Assembly (NCBI GenBank): GCA_019722365.1
Contig: JADFUC010001740.1
Span: 188,501 to 252,500, forward strand
DNA: 64,000 nt
Origin: Lithospermum erythrorhizon
Taxonomy: Eukaryota; Streptophyta; Magnoliopsida; Boraginales; Boraginaceae
Direction: 5' to 3'
Made by a program: the position numbers and the translations under genes. Positions 54,405 to 64,000 of this stretch are shown here, piece after piece (the stretch's first letter is position 1; each line of letters begins with the position of its first letter). Below the pieces are notes generated by a model, which did not search any database, had not been told where the DNA came from, and saw nothing but the letters and a program-made list of their open reading frames with translations.

Positions 54405-57400
54405 CTAACATCTGTTTGAAAATTGTGTTGGAGGAGGACTACTTTTGGAACTTCTAGGGGTTTTATTTTGTGGATAATCTTTGTTATCATCCTGTTCGAT
54501 TTGGGAAAGTGAAGAACTTCTCGAGAGCGATAAAGGAGGAGATGAAGGTGAGGGAGGAGAAGAAGAGAGCACCCCAGATACTCCATGAATGGGATAAACC
54601 TCGGTGACCTCTTCGATCCCCTCATCCAAATACACAACATCCTGCATTGTGAGTTGATGATATTCAACAATTTCTCTCAAGAATCGATTCTCCCGGGCAT
54701 ACACAGAATTTTCATGTGCTAACCGCGCCTTCTCTGCCAATAGTGTCTCCATTTGAAGGCGTATCTGTCATTTGAGAGATCAATCATTAGCGAAACTACT
54801 AAGGTTTAGGATAAACGCGACACTTTGTCAAGCTCTTAAGTAAGTGTGATAGACAGTGTCGTCCACAGTTTCACAGATGATTCGATCAAAATTGGAATAG
54901 TATCTACAAATGAAAAAGTAGAAGACTAACCATGTCATCGTCTTCAGGGTTGCTGCCCTTTTCACAAGCATCTCGAAGGACTTTGTTTTCGTCTTCCAAC
55001 TGAGAACATCTTTCCTTAGCGAACGCAAGATCAGCCTTTACGGTTTTCAGCTCACGCAACAAAACTTTGGCTTTGGCTGCGGTTGCCAATGCCACCTTAA
55101 TCAATAACAAATACCAAAATACGTTTATATTCAGAAAGGTATTCAAGAAAAAAGAACTTATAATTCAGAAACATCTTAATGAAACAGAAAATCTTGAACC
55201 CATTTCTCAAAATATAATGAAAATTTTCAGCCCAAAAACACATTTAATTAAAGTGTAGTAGCTTACATCTCTAGATGCTTTCAATCTGTCTTCATGGCTA
55301 TAAATCATAGGCTGTTGGGTTGATTTATTAAAAGTTTTCCATGGACTCGGCAAGCCATTGACATGATTTTCATCACCAAAATTTATTGGTTGCCTCCTAA
55401 TCTGCAATTTCTTTGTTTCTTGAATAATTCCAGCAGTTTTAATCTCAACAATAGTGCGGCCTTCCTATGAAACAAGAAATAAATGAAGAGTTAAAAATGA
55501 CAAAAACACAAAACTCAATATCAGATCAGGTGGTGTATTTTGTGATATTAACAAAGAGATCAGAGATTTTTCATGCAAATGCAAACGATCCAAAATCATC
55601 CCCAATAAGTTCATAAAACGTATTACTTCCTATGTTTTTTTTTTAATTTTAGTTTTATTAGGCTATTTTTTTTTCAAAATATTTGTCATTTTAGAATATA
55701 AAATTATAATCCTACATTTCTAATATACTTTTTTGTCTACTTTTTACATATCAATTTATCAACCAACTAATAATATAATTTTAAATAATTACTCCCTCCG
55801 TTTTTTATAGTTGACGTTTTATCCAAAAAAAATTATTTTTTTAAAGTTGTCGTTTTAGCATAATAAATACTCACCCGTTTTTTTATTTGTCGTTTTATCT
55901 TAATTTTTTTGTTTCAAAATATTTGTCATTACAACATAGAAAATTGTACTCCTACATGTTCAATGTACTTTTTGACTATTTTTTCTCATGAAATTATATA
56001 CAACCAATAATATAGTCTTAAATGATTGTCATTCTACATTTTGAATGTACTTTTTGACTAATTTTTCTTTTCCTTAATCTATGTGCAAATTGCTAAAACG
56101 ACAATTAAAAAAACCTGAGATAGTAGCATTTTTACATTTTTAATGTACTTTTTAACTACCTTTTCTCTTGAAATAAACAACTAACCAATAATATTGTTTC
56201 AATTAATTGTCATTCTACATTTTCAATGTACTTTTTGACTACATTTTTTTTCCCGTAATCTATGTGCAAATGACTAAAACGACAACTAAAAAAACGGAGG
56301 AGTATCATTTTGCATTTCTTATTTCCAATGTACTTTTTTGACTATTTTATATGTGCAAATGGCTATAACGACAAATACAAAAAAGAATTGAATATTATAT
56401 AACAGTTATATAAGTGATAAGTTTTACCTCAAAGGATTTGCCAATTTGATCACCAATGTGGTTTAAAGAAGAAGTAAGTGCGTCAAATTTCTTTCTTAGT
56501 GCAGGATTCTCCACTTTTTTAGGGCTGTTTGTTTGCTGATATGGAGGGAAGTACTACAAGAATTATACCAAATTAAACAAATAACCATTGAGATAATCAT
56601 CAAACATATAACGAAATAGATGAGCTTTAATATTTAAATGAAATAGATCATAGTCTACTTACCTCTAATGTATTAGTGGAAATTTGAGTTGTTTGCTCAG
56701 AGTCTTCAAAAGGTTCATCATCAAGAAGAGATTTGGCTTTCTTGGCCAAAACACTCCAAAAATTACCTGAGCCATCTGCTTCATTTGAATTTCTCATAGC
56801 ATATACCTCCTTAAAATCAAACATTTGAATACATTATTTGATAAACATGTAATCTATTTTATTTTGTTTCAATTTAAATGTTAACAACAAAATAACATAA
56901 ATTGTACTCCGTATATAGCAAAATTCCAACTAAACCATTCGGAGTGTGTCATAATAATGTAAAAGGGTCTTTGTTTTTGTTTATGATTTCAAGAAAATTG
57001 ATAGTACGACTAATTTTGGACTTTTGGTATTTTCCCTTATCTAAATGACTTTAATGTCTGTTTTTATTAACCTCAAGTTTGGGTAAGGTGAGGTGAATGA
57101 TATTGTAATTGTATATAACCTTAATGCATGTCGATAATTATATTCGCAAATAATATTTTAAAATGTTCATCTCGATTCATCCAAATTTAAATTATTATAC
57201 GAATCGAAACTTAAAATACTAATTGTTACATCATAAAATTAAAAAAAAAAAATCTAACATTGATAAATATCATTCACCTCGATTACCATCATCTATACCA
57301 ATTTTTGAAATTTACCCTCATGCCTCACCTTCATCCATCCAAACATACCATAAGTCGATATATTCATCAAAACACAAAGTTGGCTTACATACATTGTGGA

Positions 57401-57715
57401 TCCATATAACAAAGAGGGTAATAAAAAATAGGAAAATACCTTAGATGGGTGATTATTGAGGGAAGAATGGAAACTGGAGCCACCAGAGGCGGAAAAGAAA
57501 GGTGAATCCCGGCGGGAAGCGGTGGCTTTGACAGCTTGAGCTGCCAGAGAAGCCGAAGAAGAAGAAGAGGAAAATGAATGAGAATGCATATCGACGTCTC
57601 TAGGACGTCGAGGATCATCTTCTTCATCATCATCTTCATGCAAGGGAGGGTGAGGGTGTATTTTTTCTTGAAATGTGGATGCCCTTGTGATCCCTTGCCT
57701 TCTCCTGTAGGCCAT
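54405..57715 (-). CDS. Conserved plant coiled-coil protein of unknown function, six exons
   Basis: Exons 57715-57440, 56809-56663, 56553-56428, 55464-55267, 55095-54931 and 54764-54405 all join in phase 0 to give 423 residues. The start [20 protein letters not shown] is basic; an acidic HEDDDEEDD patch and a Ser-rich part follow. Exon 2 has [19 protein letters not shown], a short conserved-looking motif. Exons 5-6 form the main coiled coil (residues about 255-335: heptad-like [19 protein letters not shown], then [16 protein letters not shown] and [20 protein letters not shown]), followed by a Ser/Pro-rich tail. No enzyme motif or membrane segment is visible. I do not recognise a named family; the exon phases and motif conservation style indicate a real gene. 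A MITE cluster fills intron 3. Confidence 0.85.
55622..56390. mobile_element. MITE with tandem internal repeats in intron 3 of the coiled-coil gene
   Basis: TACTCCCTCCGTTTTTT at 55,790 faces AAAAAACGGAGGAGTA ending at 56,304, a 16-base inverted terminal repeat with one gap and TA flanks, as in Stowaway elements; the element would be 515 bp. The phrase CAATGTACTTTTTGACTA recurs near 55,961, 56,043, 56,141, 56,224 and 56,326, about every 82-100 bases, and in a weaker form at 55,722. The recurrence crosses both ends of the inverted-repeat element, so this is a cluster of related MITEs or a tandem expansion, not one simple insertion. Confidence 0.65.
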
Positions 57716-58149
57716 TTTCCCTCAAAAATCCCTACCACAATATGTATGATCAGAGACCATGGATATTAATGGAGAGACTTTGTGTTTATCTTTGAGGAAA
57801 AAAAAAAAGAAAAAAAAAATGGTGAGAGAATACGTTAATGGATGGCCACTATGACAGAAGTTCGAAAATTATCTTCACGCTTGAACCAAGTGACTAAGTG
57901 GGAGTGATTAAAATATAAATGATATGTTGCTCAAAACTATTTTTTTCTTAAAACGATAATATAATAAATATACACGATCTAACCACGACTTTGGTTATTT
58001 ATTTTAAACTTAATTTTTTAATGATCCTCGAATTATCACCATCTTTTCAAACAAGAAATCCATTAGTGTATAGTATATTGTATTTAACAGTCTATTATTA
58101 TATCGGAGCTTAGTAGGTAAATTGTAAATGAGCCTTGAGTTCGATTCGA
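57716..58149. other. Promoter side of the coiled-coil gene
   Basis: Contains the 5' UTR and promoter of the minus-strand gene starting at 57,715. A purine run (GAGGAAAAAAAAAAAGAAAA, about 57,794-57,818) is on the plus strand. No other gene is supported. Confidence 0.45.
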
Positions 58150-59145
58150 TTGAATTATTATTTCGAAATAGGCGAAACGTAAATGAACACAAAGGTTCGA
58201 TTCGATTCGGGTATTCGGCCGAAATAGTTCATTTCATGGTTCGGCTCGGGAAATCGAGCATTAGAATCTAACGTTGAAGTGATATTCGGTAGTCGAGGCC
58301 AAAAGCAGGGTTGGAGAAAAGCTCGGCTCGGTCCCCGTGTTTTGGACTTTTTGACCATGTATTTTATAATGGACTTGCCATAGTATATTAAACCAAATGA
58401 TCGTGGGTCCACGATCACATAGGTCTGGCATTCACGTATTCGTTTGGTCGAACTAAATACACCTCCCTACTCGAGACCCGCCACTTTTTTTATAGCCCGT
58501 GAACCTCGAGATTCAAACCAACCACCTTTCTCTTATTCTCATCTTTTTCACGATTCTCTGATCTCCCTTATGAATAATTTTGCAAACTCATCAATCATCT
58601 CAAGGCAAAAAAGAAGCCCAAAGTTGGATGTCAAGAAAATTCGATGGTTTTTCTCACTCCTCAGTTTGTTTGATGGTGTCAAGGTAAATGAGAATTGAGG
58701 TTTGGTGAAATTTGATTGAATTTGATTAGGTTTTTGGGATTTTTTATTTAGGATCTGAATTAGGTTTCAATTATTCTTTTGGATGTTTTATTTTGTACTC
58801 AATTAGGTATTTCAATTGTTTCATTTTAGAATTTTAATGGCTTTTAATTAATATCTCAATTGTTTCAATTTAGGAATTTTGGATTTTGATTAGGATTTAA
58901 TTTCAAATTATTTTCTATTTCATCATGTTTCATATCTTCGAGCCGAGCTTTTTCGAACGGTTCGGCAAATTCGAGTCGAATCGAGCCGAATAATGAAGTG
59001 AAATTTCACCTTTGAACTCGGGCGAACCTTGGGCAGGTTCGATGATTTCGAGCAGGCGACGAACCTCCTTAGCTGACTGAGCCGAACTTGAACCTGTGAT
59101 ATTCGGTAGGGTTAAGCCTACTTCTGACCACACCCTTAGGGTTCT
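58150..59145. mobile_element. hAT-like non-autonomous element (putative)
   Basis: Both flanks are dense in TTCGATTCGATTCGGGTATTC- and GAATCGAGCCGAA-type words (58,140-58,330 and 58,940-59,115), which oppose each other as subterminal repeats do in hAT elements. The right flank runs GATATTCGGTAGGGTTAAGC to CACACCCTTAGGG near 59,140, which resembles a hAT terminus. The left terminus and the 8-bp target duplication were not found. The centre has an 84-residue frame (58,444-58,698) of no known domain. Confidence 0.4.
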
Positions 59146-60336
59146 TATTTAAATAGGTTCTTATTTTCATTGTAATTGTCGGGGAAAATATCCTGATCTA
59201 TCGTGGTAAAAAAAGAGCGCAAATACTAAACTAAATCTCTCCTCTTTTTTCCTAGCTTCGCCCTAACTACTCATTGCCTAGCATCGATCATAGGAAGAAA
59301 TCACGGAAAAGCCAAAAATTAAAATATTTAGCCGCGAAAATAAATGATTTTTTTTAAGGACTTAGAGACACCAGCTAGGTCCATGGTTGGAATCTATTAC
59401 GTTGTTGTTTATCATGGGTTGGAGAAGGCTCTTCCTAACACCTCTAGGGTGTGAGGGGATTCTCCCATATGTCTGCCTCTTAAGGCTGAGTGCAGGATGA
59501 GCTTGTGGAAAGGGACGTTTGCCGTGTGTCGACTATGAGGGATGATGTGCCTAACATGGATTGTTCTACTCTTGTTGTGTATGGGGGTTGTGGTGGCGGT
59601 TCTAAGGTCGGCCTGTTTGGTAGCTTATAGCGGGTTCTTGCATGATTTTGGAGTCTACTCTTTGGGATTTGACTTTACGAGTTGAATTAGATGCCGTTTG
59701 TTGCATTTGTGCAATTTTTAGCAACTTTACGTTGACTATTTCTTGGCGCCTACTTCGGACTTCCTTGGTCAAGTTTCTTATGTTGATTTCGAGATTCTTA
59801 CTACACCCCCGGGGTGTTGCCATGCTTTCGAGTATGGTTTGGATGGATTATTAGCTCATATGAGCTAAGTGATGTATTATTAGTTCGTTGGGACTAACTG
59901 ATGTTTTACTTTGATATATTACTAGTTCATAGGATGTTTTATGATGTTTTTGATTTTGTACTCCGATGTGAGGAGTTAGTATAAGATCTTGTGGTTGTCG
60001 CTTTAAATACGGATATACCCTATGCTATTATCATTAACCATTTTTGTATATATACCTCCTTTTACCTTAAAAAATATTAATAACGACTGACCCGTTAAAG
60101 TGGGGCAGACGAGGCCAAAGGGAACCATAAATGTGATAGTGGTGGGATTTGAGCATTAGGCATGGTGGAAGTGTAGGAACCGTTGTATCAAGTTGGTCTT
60201 TGTTAATATGTGACAGAATAATAAATCAAGTTATTTAGTTTTAAATATATAAATAAAAGCATAAGACTGATAATATATTATCATTTAAATAATCTGACGT
60301 ATTTCTAATTAAAACTATTTCAACATATTAATAGAT
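59146..60336. other. Intergenic DNA, no supported gene
   Basis: 59,370-59,960 has an unusual, less AT-rich composition and may be the end of a non-LTR element (a phrase like GCTCATATGAGCTAAGTGATG recurs as TTAGTTCGTTGGGACTAACTG), but no domain can be read in any frame. Confidence 0.35.
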
Positions 60337-61265
60337 AACTTAGATTTGGTATTATTTAATATATTATCTTTATTTGATATATTATCCTTCAAGAAATAAT
60401 TGAAATGATTCTATTTAAATTATTAAAAGAGAAATATTCATGATAATATTATAAAGTAATAATATTGTATTCTAGTTCTTTTAATTATATGATAAAAGTT
60501 ATTATTTAATGTTGAATGTCTTTGATGTATATGGATAGAACATGAAGGATATTTATATAGTATTGAATAATATGAATAAAACCGTTAGATACATCAATAT
60601 ATTATCGATAATTGAAGACTTTATTATTTAACTCGAGAAACTTTATTGATGATAATATTTCAAATTGTCATATCTGAAATATATTATTTAACTTCAGCTT
60701 TATCGATGAATTAAGCGTAGTGCAATTTTGAATTAAGCGTGTACACGTTTAGCCTTGATTCTGAGAATTGTGATAAGCGTGGTACCGTTAATTAAGCGTG
60801 GTGCGATTTAACCTGTGATTCTCAAAGCGTGATAAGCGTGGTACCGTTTGAATTAAGCGTGGTACCGTTTAACCTGTGATTCTCAGCGTAATAAGCATTA
60901 GTGCCGTTTAGATTAAGCGTGGTGCCGTTTTTAGCAGCTATTCAATTATGTTTGGATCATTTTAGTATTAAATTGAGTTATAAATAAATGTTAAGAGTAT
61001 GGATTTACTATCTAAGTATGATAAAATGAAGGATTTAGTATTATTTGATAGATTTTATCCTTCAAATTAATAAGTTTGGTATTATTTAATAGATTTTTCA
61101 AATAATGACGAAAGCGTAACCGTAGTAGCATCCAATCACGGACTATTCAAATAATATATCATAATACTAAATAATTTTAGATTTGGTATTGTTAATATAT
61201 CCTTATTTATTAATTCTTTTAATTGTATGATACAAGTTGTTATTTAATGTTGAATATTCTTGATG
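60337..61265 (+). repeat. Direct repeat pair flanking a 60-bp-class tandem array
   Basis: AGATTTGGTATTATTTAATA at about 60,342 and AGATTTGGTATTGTTAATAT at about 61,179, and TTCTTTTAATTATATGATAA with AAGTTATTATTTAATGTTGA (60,476-60,515) and its match at 61,216-61,255, form two ordered direct repeats. Between them, 60,712-60,935 is a tandem array of about three units. Each unit combines AATTAAGCGTGGTACCGTTT and AACCTGTGATTCTCAGCGTG, followed by ATAAGCGTGGTACCGTTT. No protein-coding potential is visible. Confidence 0.65.
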
Positions 61266-61849
61266 TACTAAAATGTAGTATTAAACAAATTTTATTACCT
61301 TGTAGGCCACTTACTAAAAGGGGTAAGGCGGAATAAAGGGGTCCAACAAGCCCAGAACACAATGGGGCCAGAGGCAGAGCTGGTTGGTTCGGCAAACTTA
61401 AGGGAAATTTAGGATAAGCCCCAGGTCTAGATTCAAAGATTTCATGTACCAACGACTAAATCTCAGCACTTTCAAATTGCTTAGCCTCCGTCAATGACAG
61501 TAACGTCATCTCCTAATCGGTCTATTTTGCAGCGGCGTTGAAGCGCGTGCATGCTCTTGGGCCCGAATCCACCCGACACTAAGCGATACATGGATCTTGG
61601 TGCCACCTGCCGTATGACTTTGGAGTGCTTCTCCGCCTTTATTTTCCTTTGAAATCATTTATAATAATATCATTGTTGGAAATGATCATTACATTTCGAT
61701 TAATTCGTTATGGTAGCCTGCTTTGCTTAACTTGACCCATCCCCTTAAACTAAATACTTTCTCCCGTTCCTAACATCGTCAAAATCGATTTTTATAAAGT
61801 TTATCACCGATATTATTCCATTTATTGAGTTTGACCACTTTTGGTTTTC
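61266..61849. other. Intergenic or retroelement DNA, no supported gene
   Basis: GC-richer than the preceding repeats. It may belong to the upstream (gag) part of the copia element that follows, but no gag motif or zinc knuckle could be read. Confidence 0.35.
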
Positions 61850-64000
61850 GAGTGAATGATATTCGGACGGGTACTAGAATACGAGATGTAGCCTGACATC
61901 GGTGAGCTCTATCCCCTCATCCCTTCTCGATCTTCACCATCCACCTTTCGACCTTTGAGATTCTCATTTACAATTTGTCTAAGTTTGTCTCTGAATTATG
62001 GCGTGGCGTTTAGGTCGTCAGTACTGTTTCGCTTCACTTGAAGAATAATTTCATTAAATTTAGTGGTAGTTTTTCAGATTTTTGTCAATCGTGTGTGTAT
62101 GGAAAACATATTAGAAATTGCATTTCTTGCTTAATTTATGCCTCTTGCCATTGCCTTTTGGCATTATTCCTTAACAGTGACATTTGGATATCACTGTTTA
62201 AGTTAGATGCGGACATAGATATTATCTCTTCTTGATGAGCGACTATACTCACATTCTACGGACATTTCCACTTTCTCATAAATCTCAAGTGTATTCTACG
62301 TTTCATGTTTTGCGCTTTTCATGCGGACTCGATTTAATATGACGTCTAGAGTTTCAATGTAATGATAGGCAGGTTCACCAATAATGCATTCACTCAATTT
62401 TGTGCCAATAATGGAATTACACTCCGATTGTCATGTCCTACGCACTTTAAAATGGAAAATCGAGCGAGCAATTCGTGCCCATCAATAATTTTATCAGGAC
62501 AATTCGAACTCTCACTCTGGCTTGCTTCCCTGCAGCACGGCGCATGCAGTCCAAACCTCTACATATCTTATCAATATTCTTCCTCACAAACATCATCCTA
62601 TCATACTCCTTTCTGTATATAAAACCAAGCGACATACCGCTCCACGCGTTTGTTTGGATGTCTTTGTTATCCTCTGTTTCCTCCTTGCCCTGTTGATAAG
62701 GTTCGAACCACGTTCGGCTCCTCTGTTTCCTCCACCGCCCATCAATAAGCTTCAAGCACCACGCTCCTTGTGCGTTCTTGAGTACCCTCAATCTCCCGTG
62801 TGATTCTGAAATACTATTAACTATGACTGTAAAATTATTATTAGTCGTCATGTCATTTTCGTTAAACTTCGGTTTCCGCTTTGCGAGTCTATGAGCCTCC
62901 GTATTACTCTTACACTTTCCTCAATGATCCCATTCAACCATTTGTTCTTCATGCACCACCCCGTCCACCGCACCTGCGTAAACCGCCCTTGTCCCCTGCT
63001 TGCGCACTCGACCATCTTCGTATACCGTTGGCCAAATTTCGCGCTTGTGACAGAAGCTCGCCCGTTGTTGTAATCGATCGATCATTCGTTGTTCATCTCT
63101 GAACACGGTCATGACCTGACCTACGCTAACTTTCTATGTGGAGTGATATCATACTTCTTTGCGTCGTCTGACGGTGCGCGGTCTATAAATGTCTCTATTG
63201 AATCTTTGAATTTGCTATGAAAGACTTAGGTCGACTTAGTTATTTTTTGGGTATTGTTGTCACTCATCATAAAGGTGGTTTGTTTCTCTCAGCAGTATAT
63301 TGAATCTATTATTCGGCGAGCTGGAGGCATGGATTCTACTTGATTACCTTTTACTCCGGTTGACACTAAGTCCAAACTCAGTAGTTCTTCCGGTTACTTT
63401 ATGAGGATCGTTCCACTATTTGGAGCTTAAGCGGCCTCCGGTATCTTATATTTACGGACGAATATTTCTTATGTTAATGAATATGCCTTCCTTATGCATA
63501 CTCCCGTTATTTATATCATGTGTTAGCTCTTAAGAAGTCATTAGATTTTTATCTGAGGCAATGGGTATAGTTTGGTTATATAAATCCCGCTTCTCGTTCT
63601 TTGGTTATATCTTTGTGTAGATTGGGTAGTTGCGGGACACCACCAATTAATATGCAGTTGTTGTGTTTTCTGGGTGACAAAATCTCATTTTAGGTCCTCT
63701 AGCCTTGGGCTACTCGCCTCGTTCAAGTCTTTGAAATTTAAAATATCGTGGAGTTGCAAATATTGTTTCAGAGGCTTGTTGGTTATGAAATCTTCTCTTG
63801 GAGTTACATCACCCTCGACTTACGCGCTATTGTTTCTTGTGATAATATGGTATTATCCATGCCAAAGAATCAGTTCCGTCAAAAGAGGCAACGTGAAGCA
63901 CATTATACGTTGTTGAAAAAGTAGCTCTTGGGCGGATCCGTGCACTTCATGTTCTTCCGGATACGGATGGTAGACATTTTTCGAGGAAGGGGCTTCCATA
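61850..64000 (+). mobile_element. Decayed Ty1/copia retrotransposon pol region, runs off the window
   Basis: Plus-strand pieces appear in the copia order with frame changes. The GAG-pre-integrase finger shows FSDFCQSCVYGKHIR at 62,068. Integrase text includes TNNAFTQFCANNGITLRLSC near 62,376 and NNFIRTIRTLTLACFPAA near 62,484. The reverse transcriptase end has MKDLGRLSYFLGIVVTHH at 63,217 and QYIESIIRRAG near 63,291. The RNase H part has FLGDKISF near 63,670, then CDNM near 63,840 and VDIFRGRGF near 63,973 (the decayed ADIFTKGL motif). Numerous stops and deletions make it inactive. The 3' LTR would lie beyond the window. Confidence 0.75.

Noticed and set aside
62447..62851. 134-residue minus-strand frame
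   Set aside because: It is antisense to the copia integrase remnant, whose motifs are recognisable on the plus strand.

Overview
This window is nuclear DNA of a flowering plant, most likely a eudicot. It is AT-rich, its genes are split by ordinary GT-AG introns, and the protein families are plant-specific: an h-type thioredoxin, a P-class PPR protein, a subfamily VIII-type LRR receptor kinase and a RETICULATA-related plastid protein. I cannot name the species. About a third of the window is genes and their introns; most of the rest is decayed transposable elements and simple intergenic DNA. I see no operon-like or prokaryote-like system, CRISPR array or rRNA gene.

Layout. 1-4 kb: intergenic, with an LTR-like segment, a SINE-like segment and a small MITE. 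4.05-6.58 kb (minus): complete four-exon thioredoxin h gene. 6.6-9.2 kb: a tandemly duplicated tRNA-like (SINE head) segment, then two adjacent Helitron-like 3' termini. 9.2-10.9 kb: a tandem array with a unit near 70 bp. 12.0-12.3 kb (minus): RNase H remnant. 13.33-17.16 kb (minus): five-exon gene for a Ser/Pro/Arg-rich protein, with a frame break in its last exon. 18.5-22.6 kb (minus): decayed LINE with endonuclease, reverse transcriptase and zinc-binding regions. 22.6-35 kb: LTR-retrotransposon territory, where one segment of about 2.4 kb occurs twice in the same orientation and the first copy is split by a 2.5-kb insertion. 36.22-40.19 kb (minus): an almost complete but inactivated PIF/Harbinger transposon.

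40.4-57.7 kb is the gene-rich part. It holds a two-exon PPR gene (+), a 20-exon LRR receptor kinase (+), a RETICULATA-RELATED gene (-) convergent with the kinase, and a six-exon coiled-coil protein gene (-). All coding exons here join in frame. 58-61.3 kb carries hAT-like and tandem repeats. 61.9 kb to the window end is a decayed Ty1/copia pol region (+) that runs off the edge.

The host genes do not form one pathway; they are independent housekeeping or signalling genes. The clearest contrast is that host exons are clean while every transposon coding region is broken by frameshifts and stops. The most interesting structures are the repeated LTR segment with its nested insertion, the Harbinger element ending about 175 bp upstream of the PPR start codon, the paired Helitron-like ends, and the broken last exon at 13.6 kb. 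All exon coordinates come from reading splice signals and reading-frame continuity by eye; no transcript or database evidence was available.
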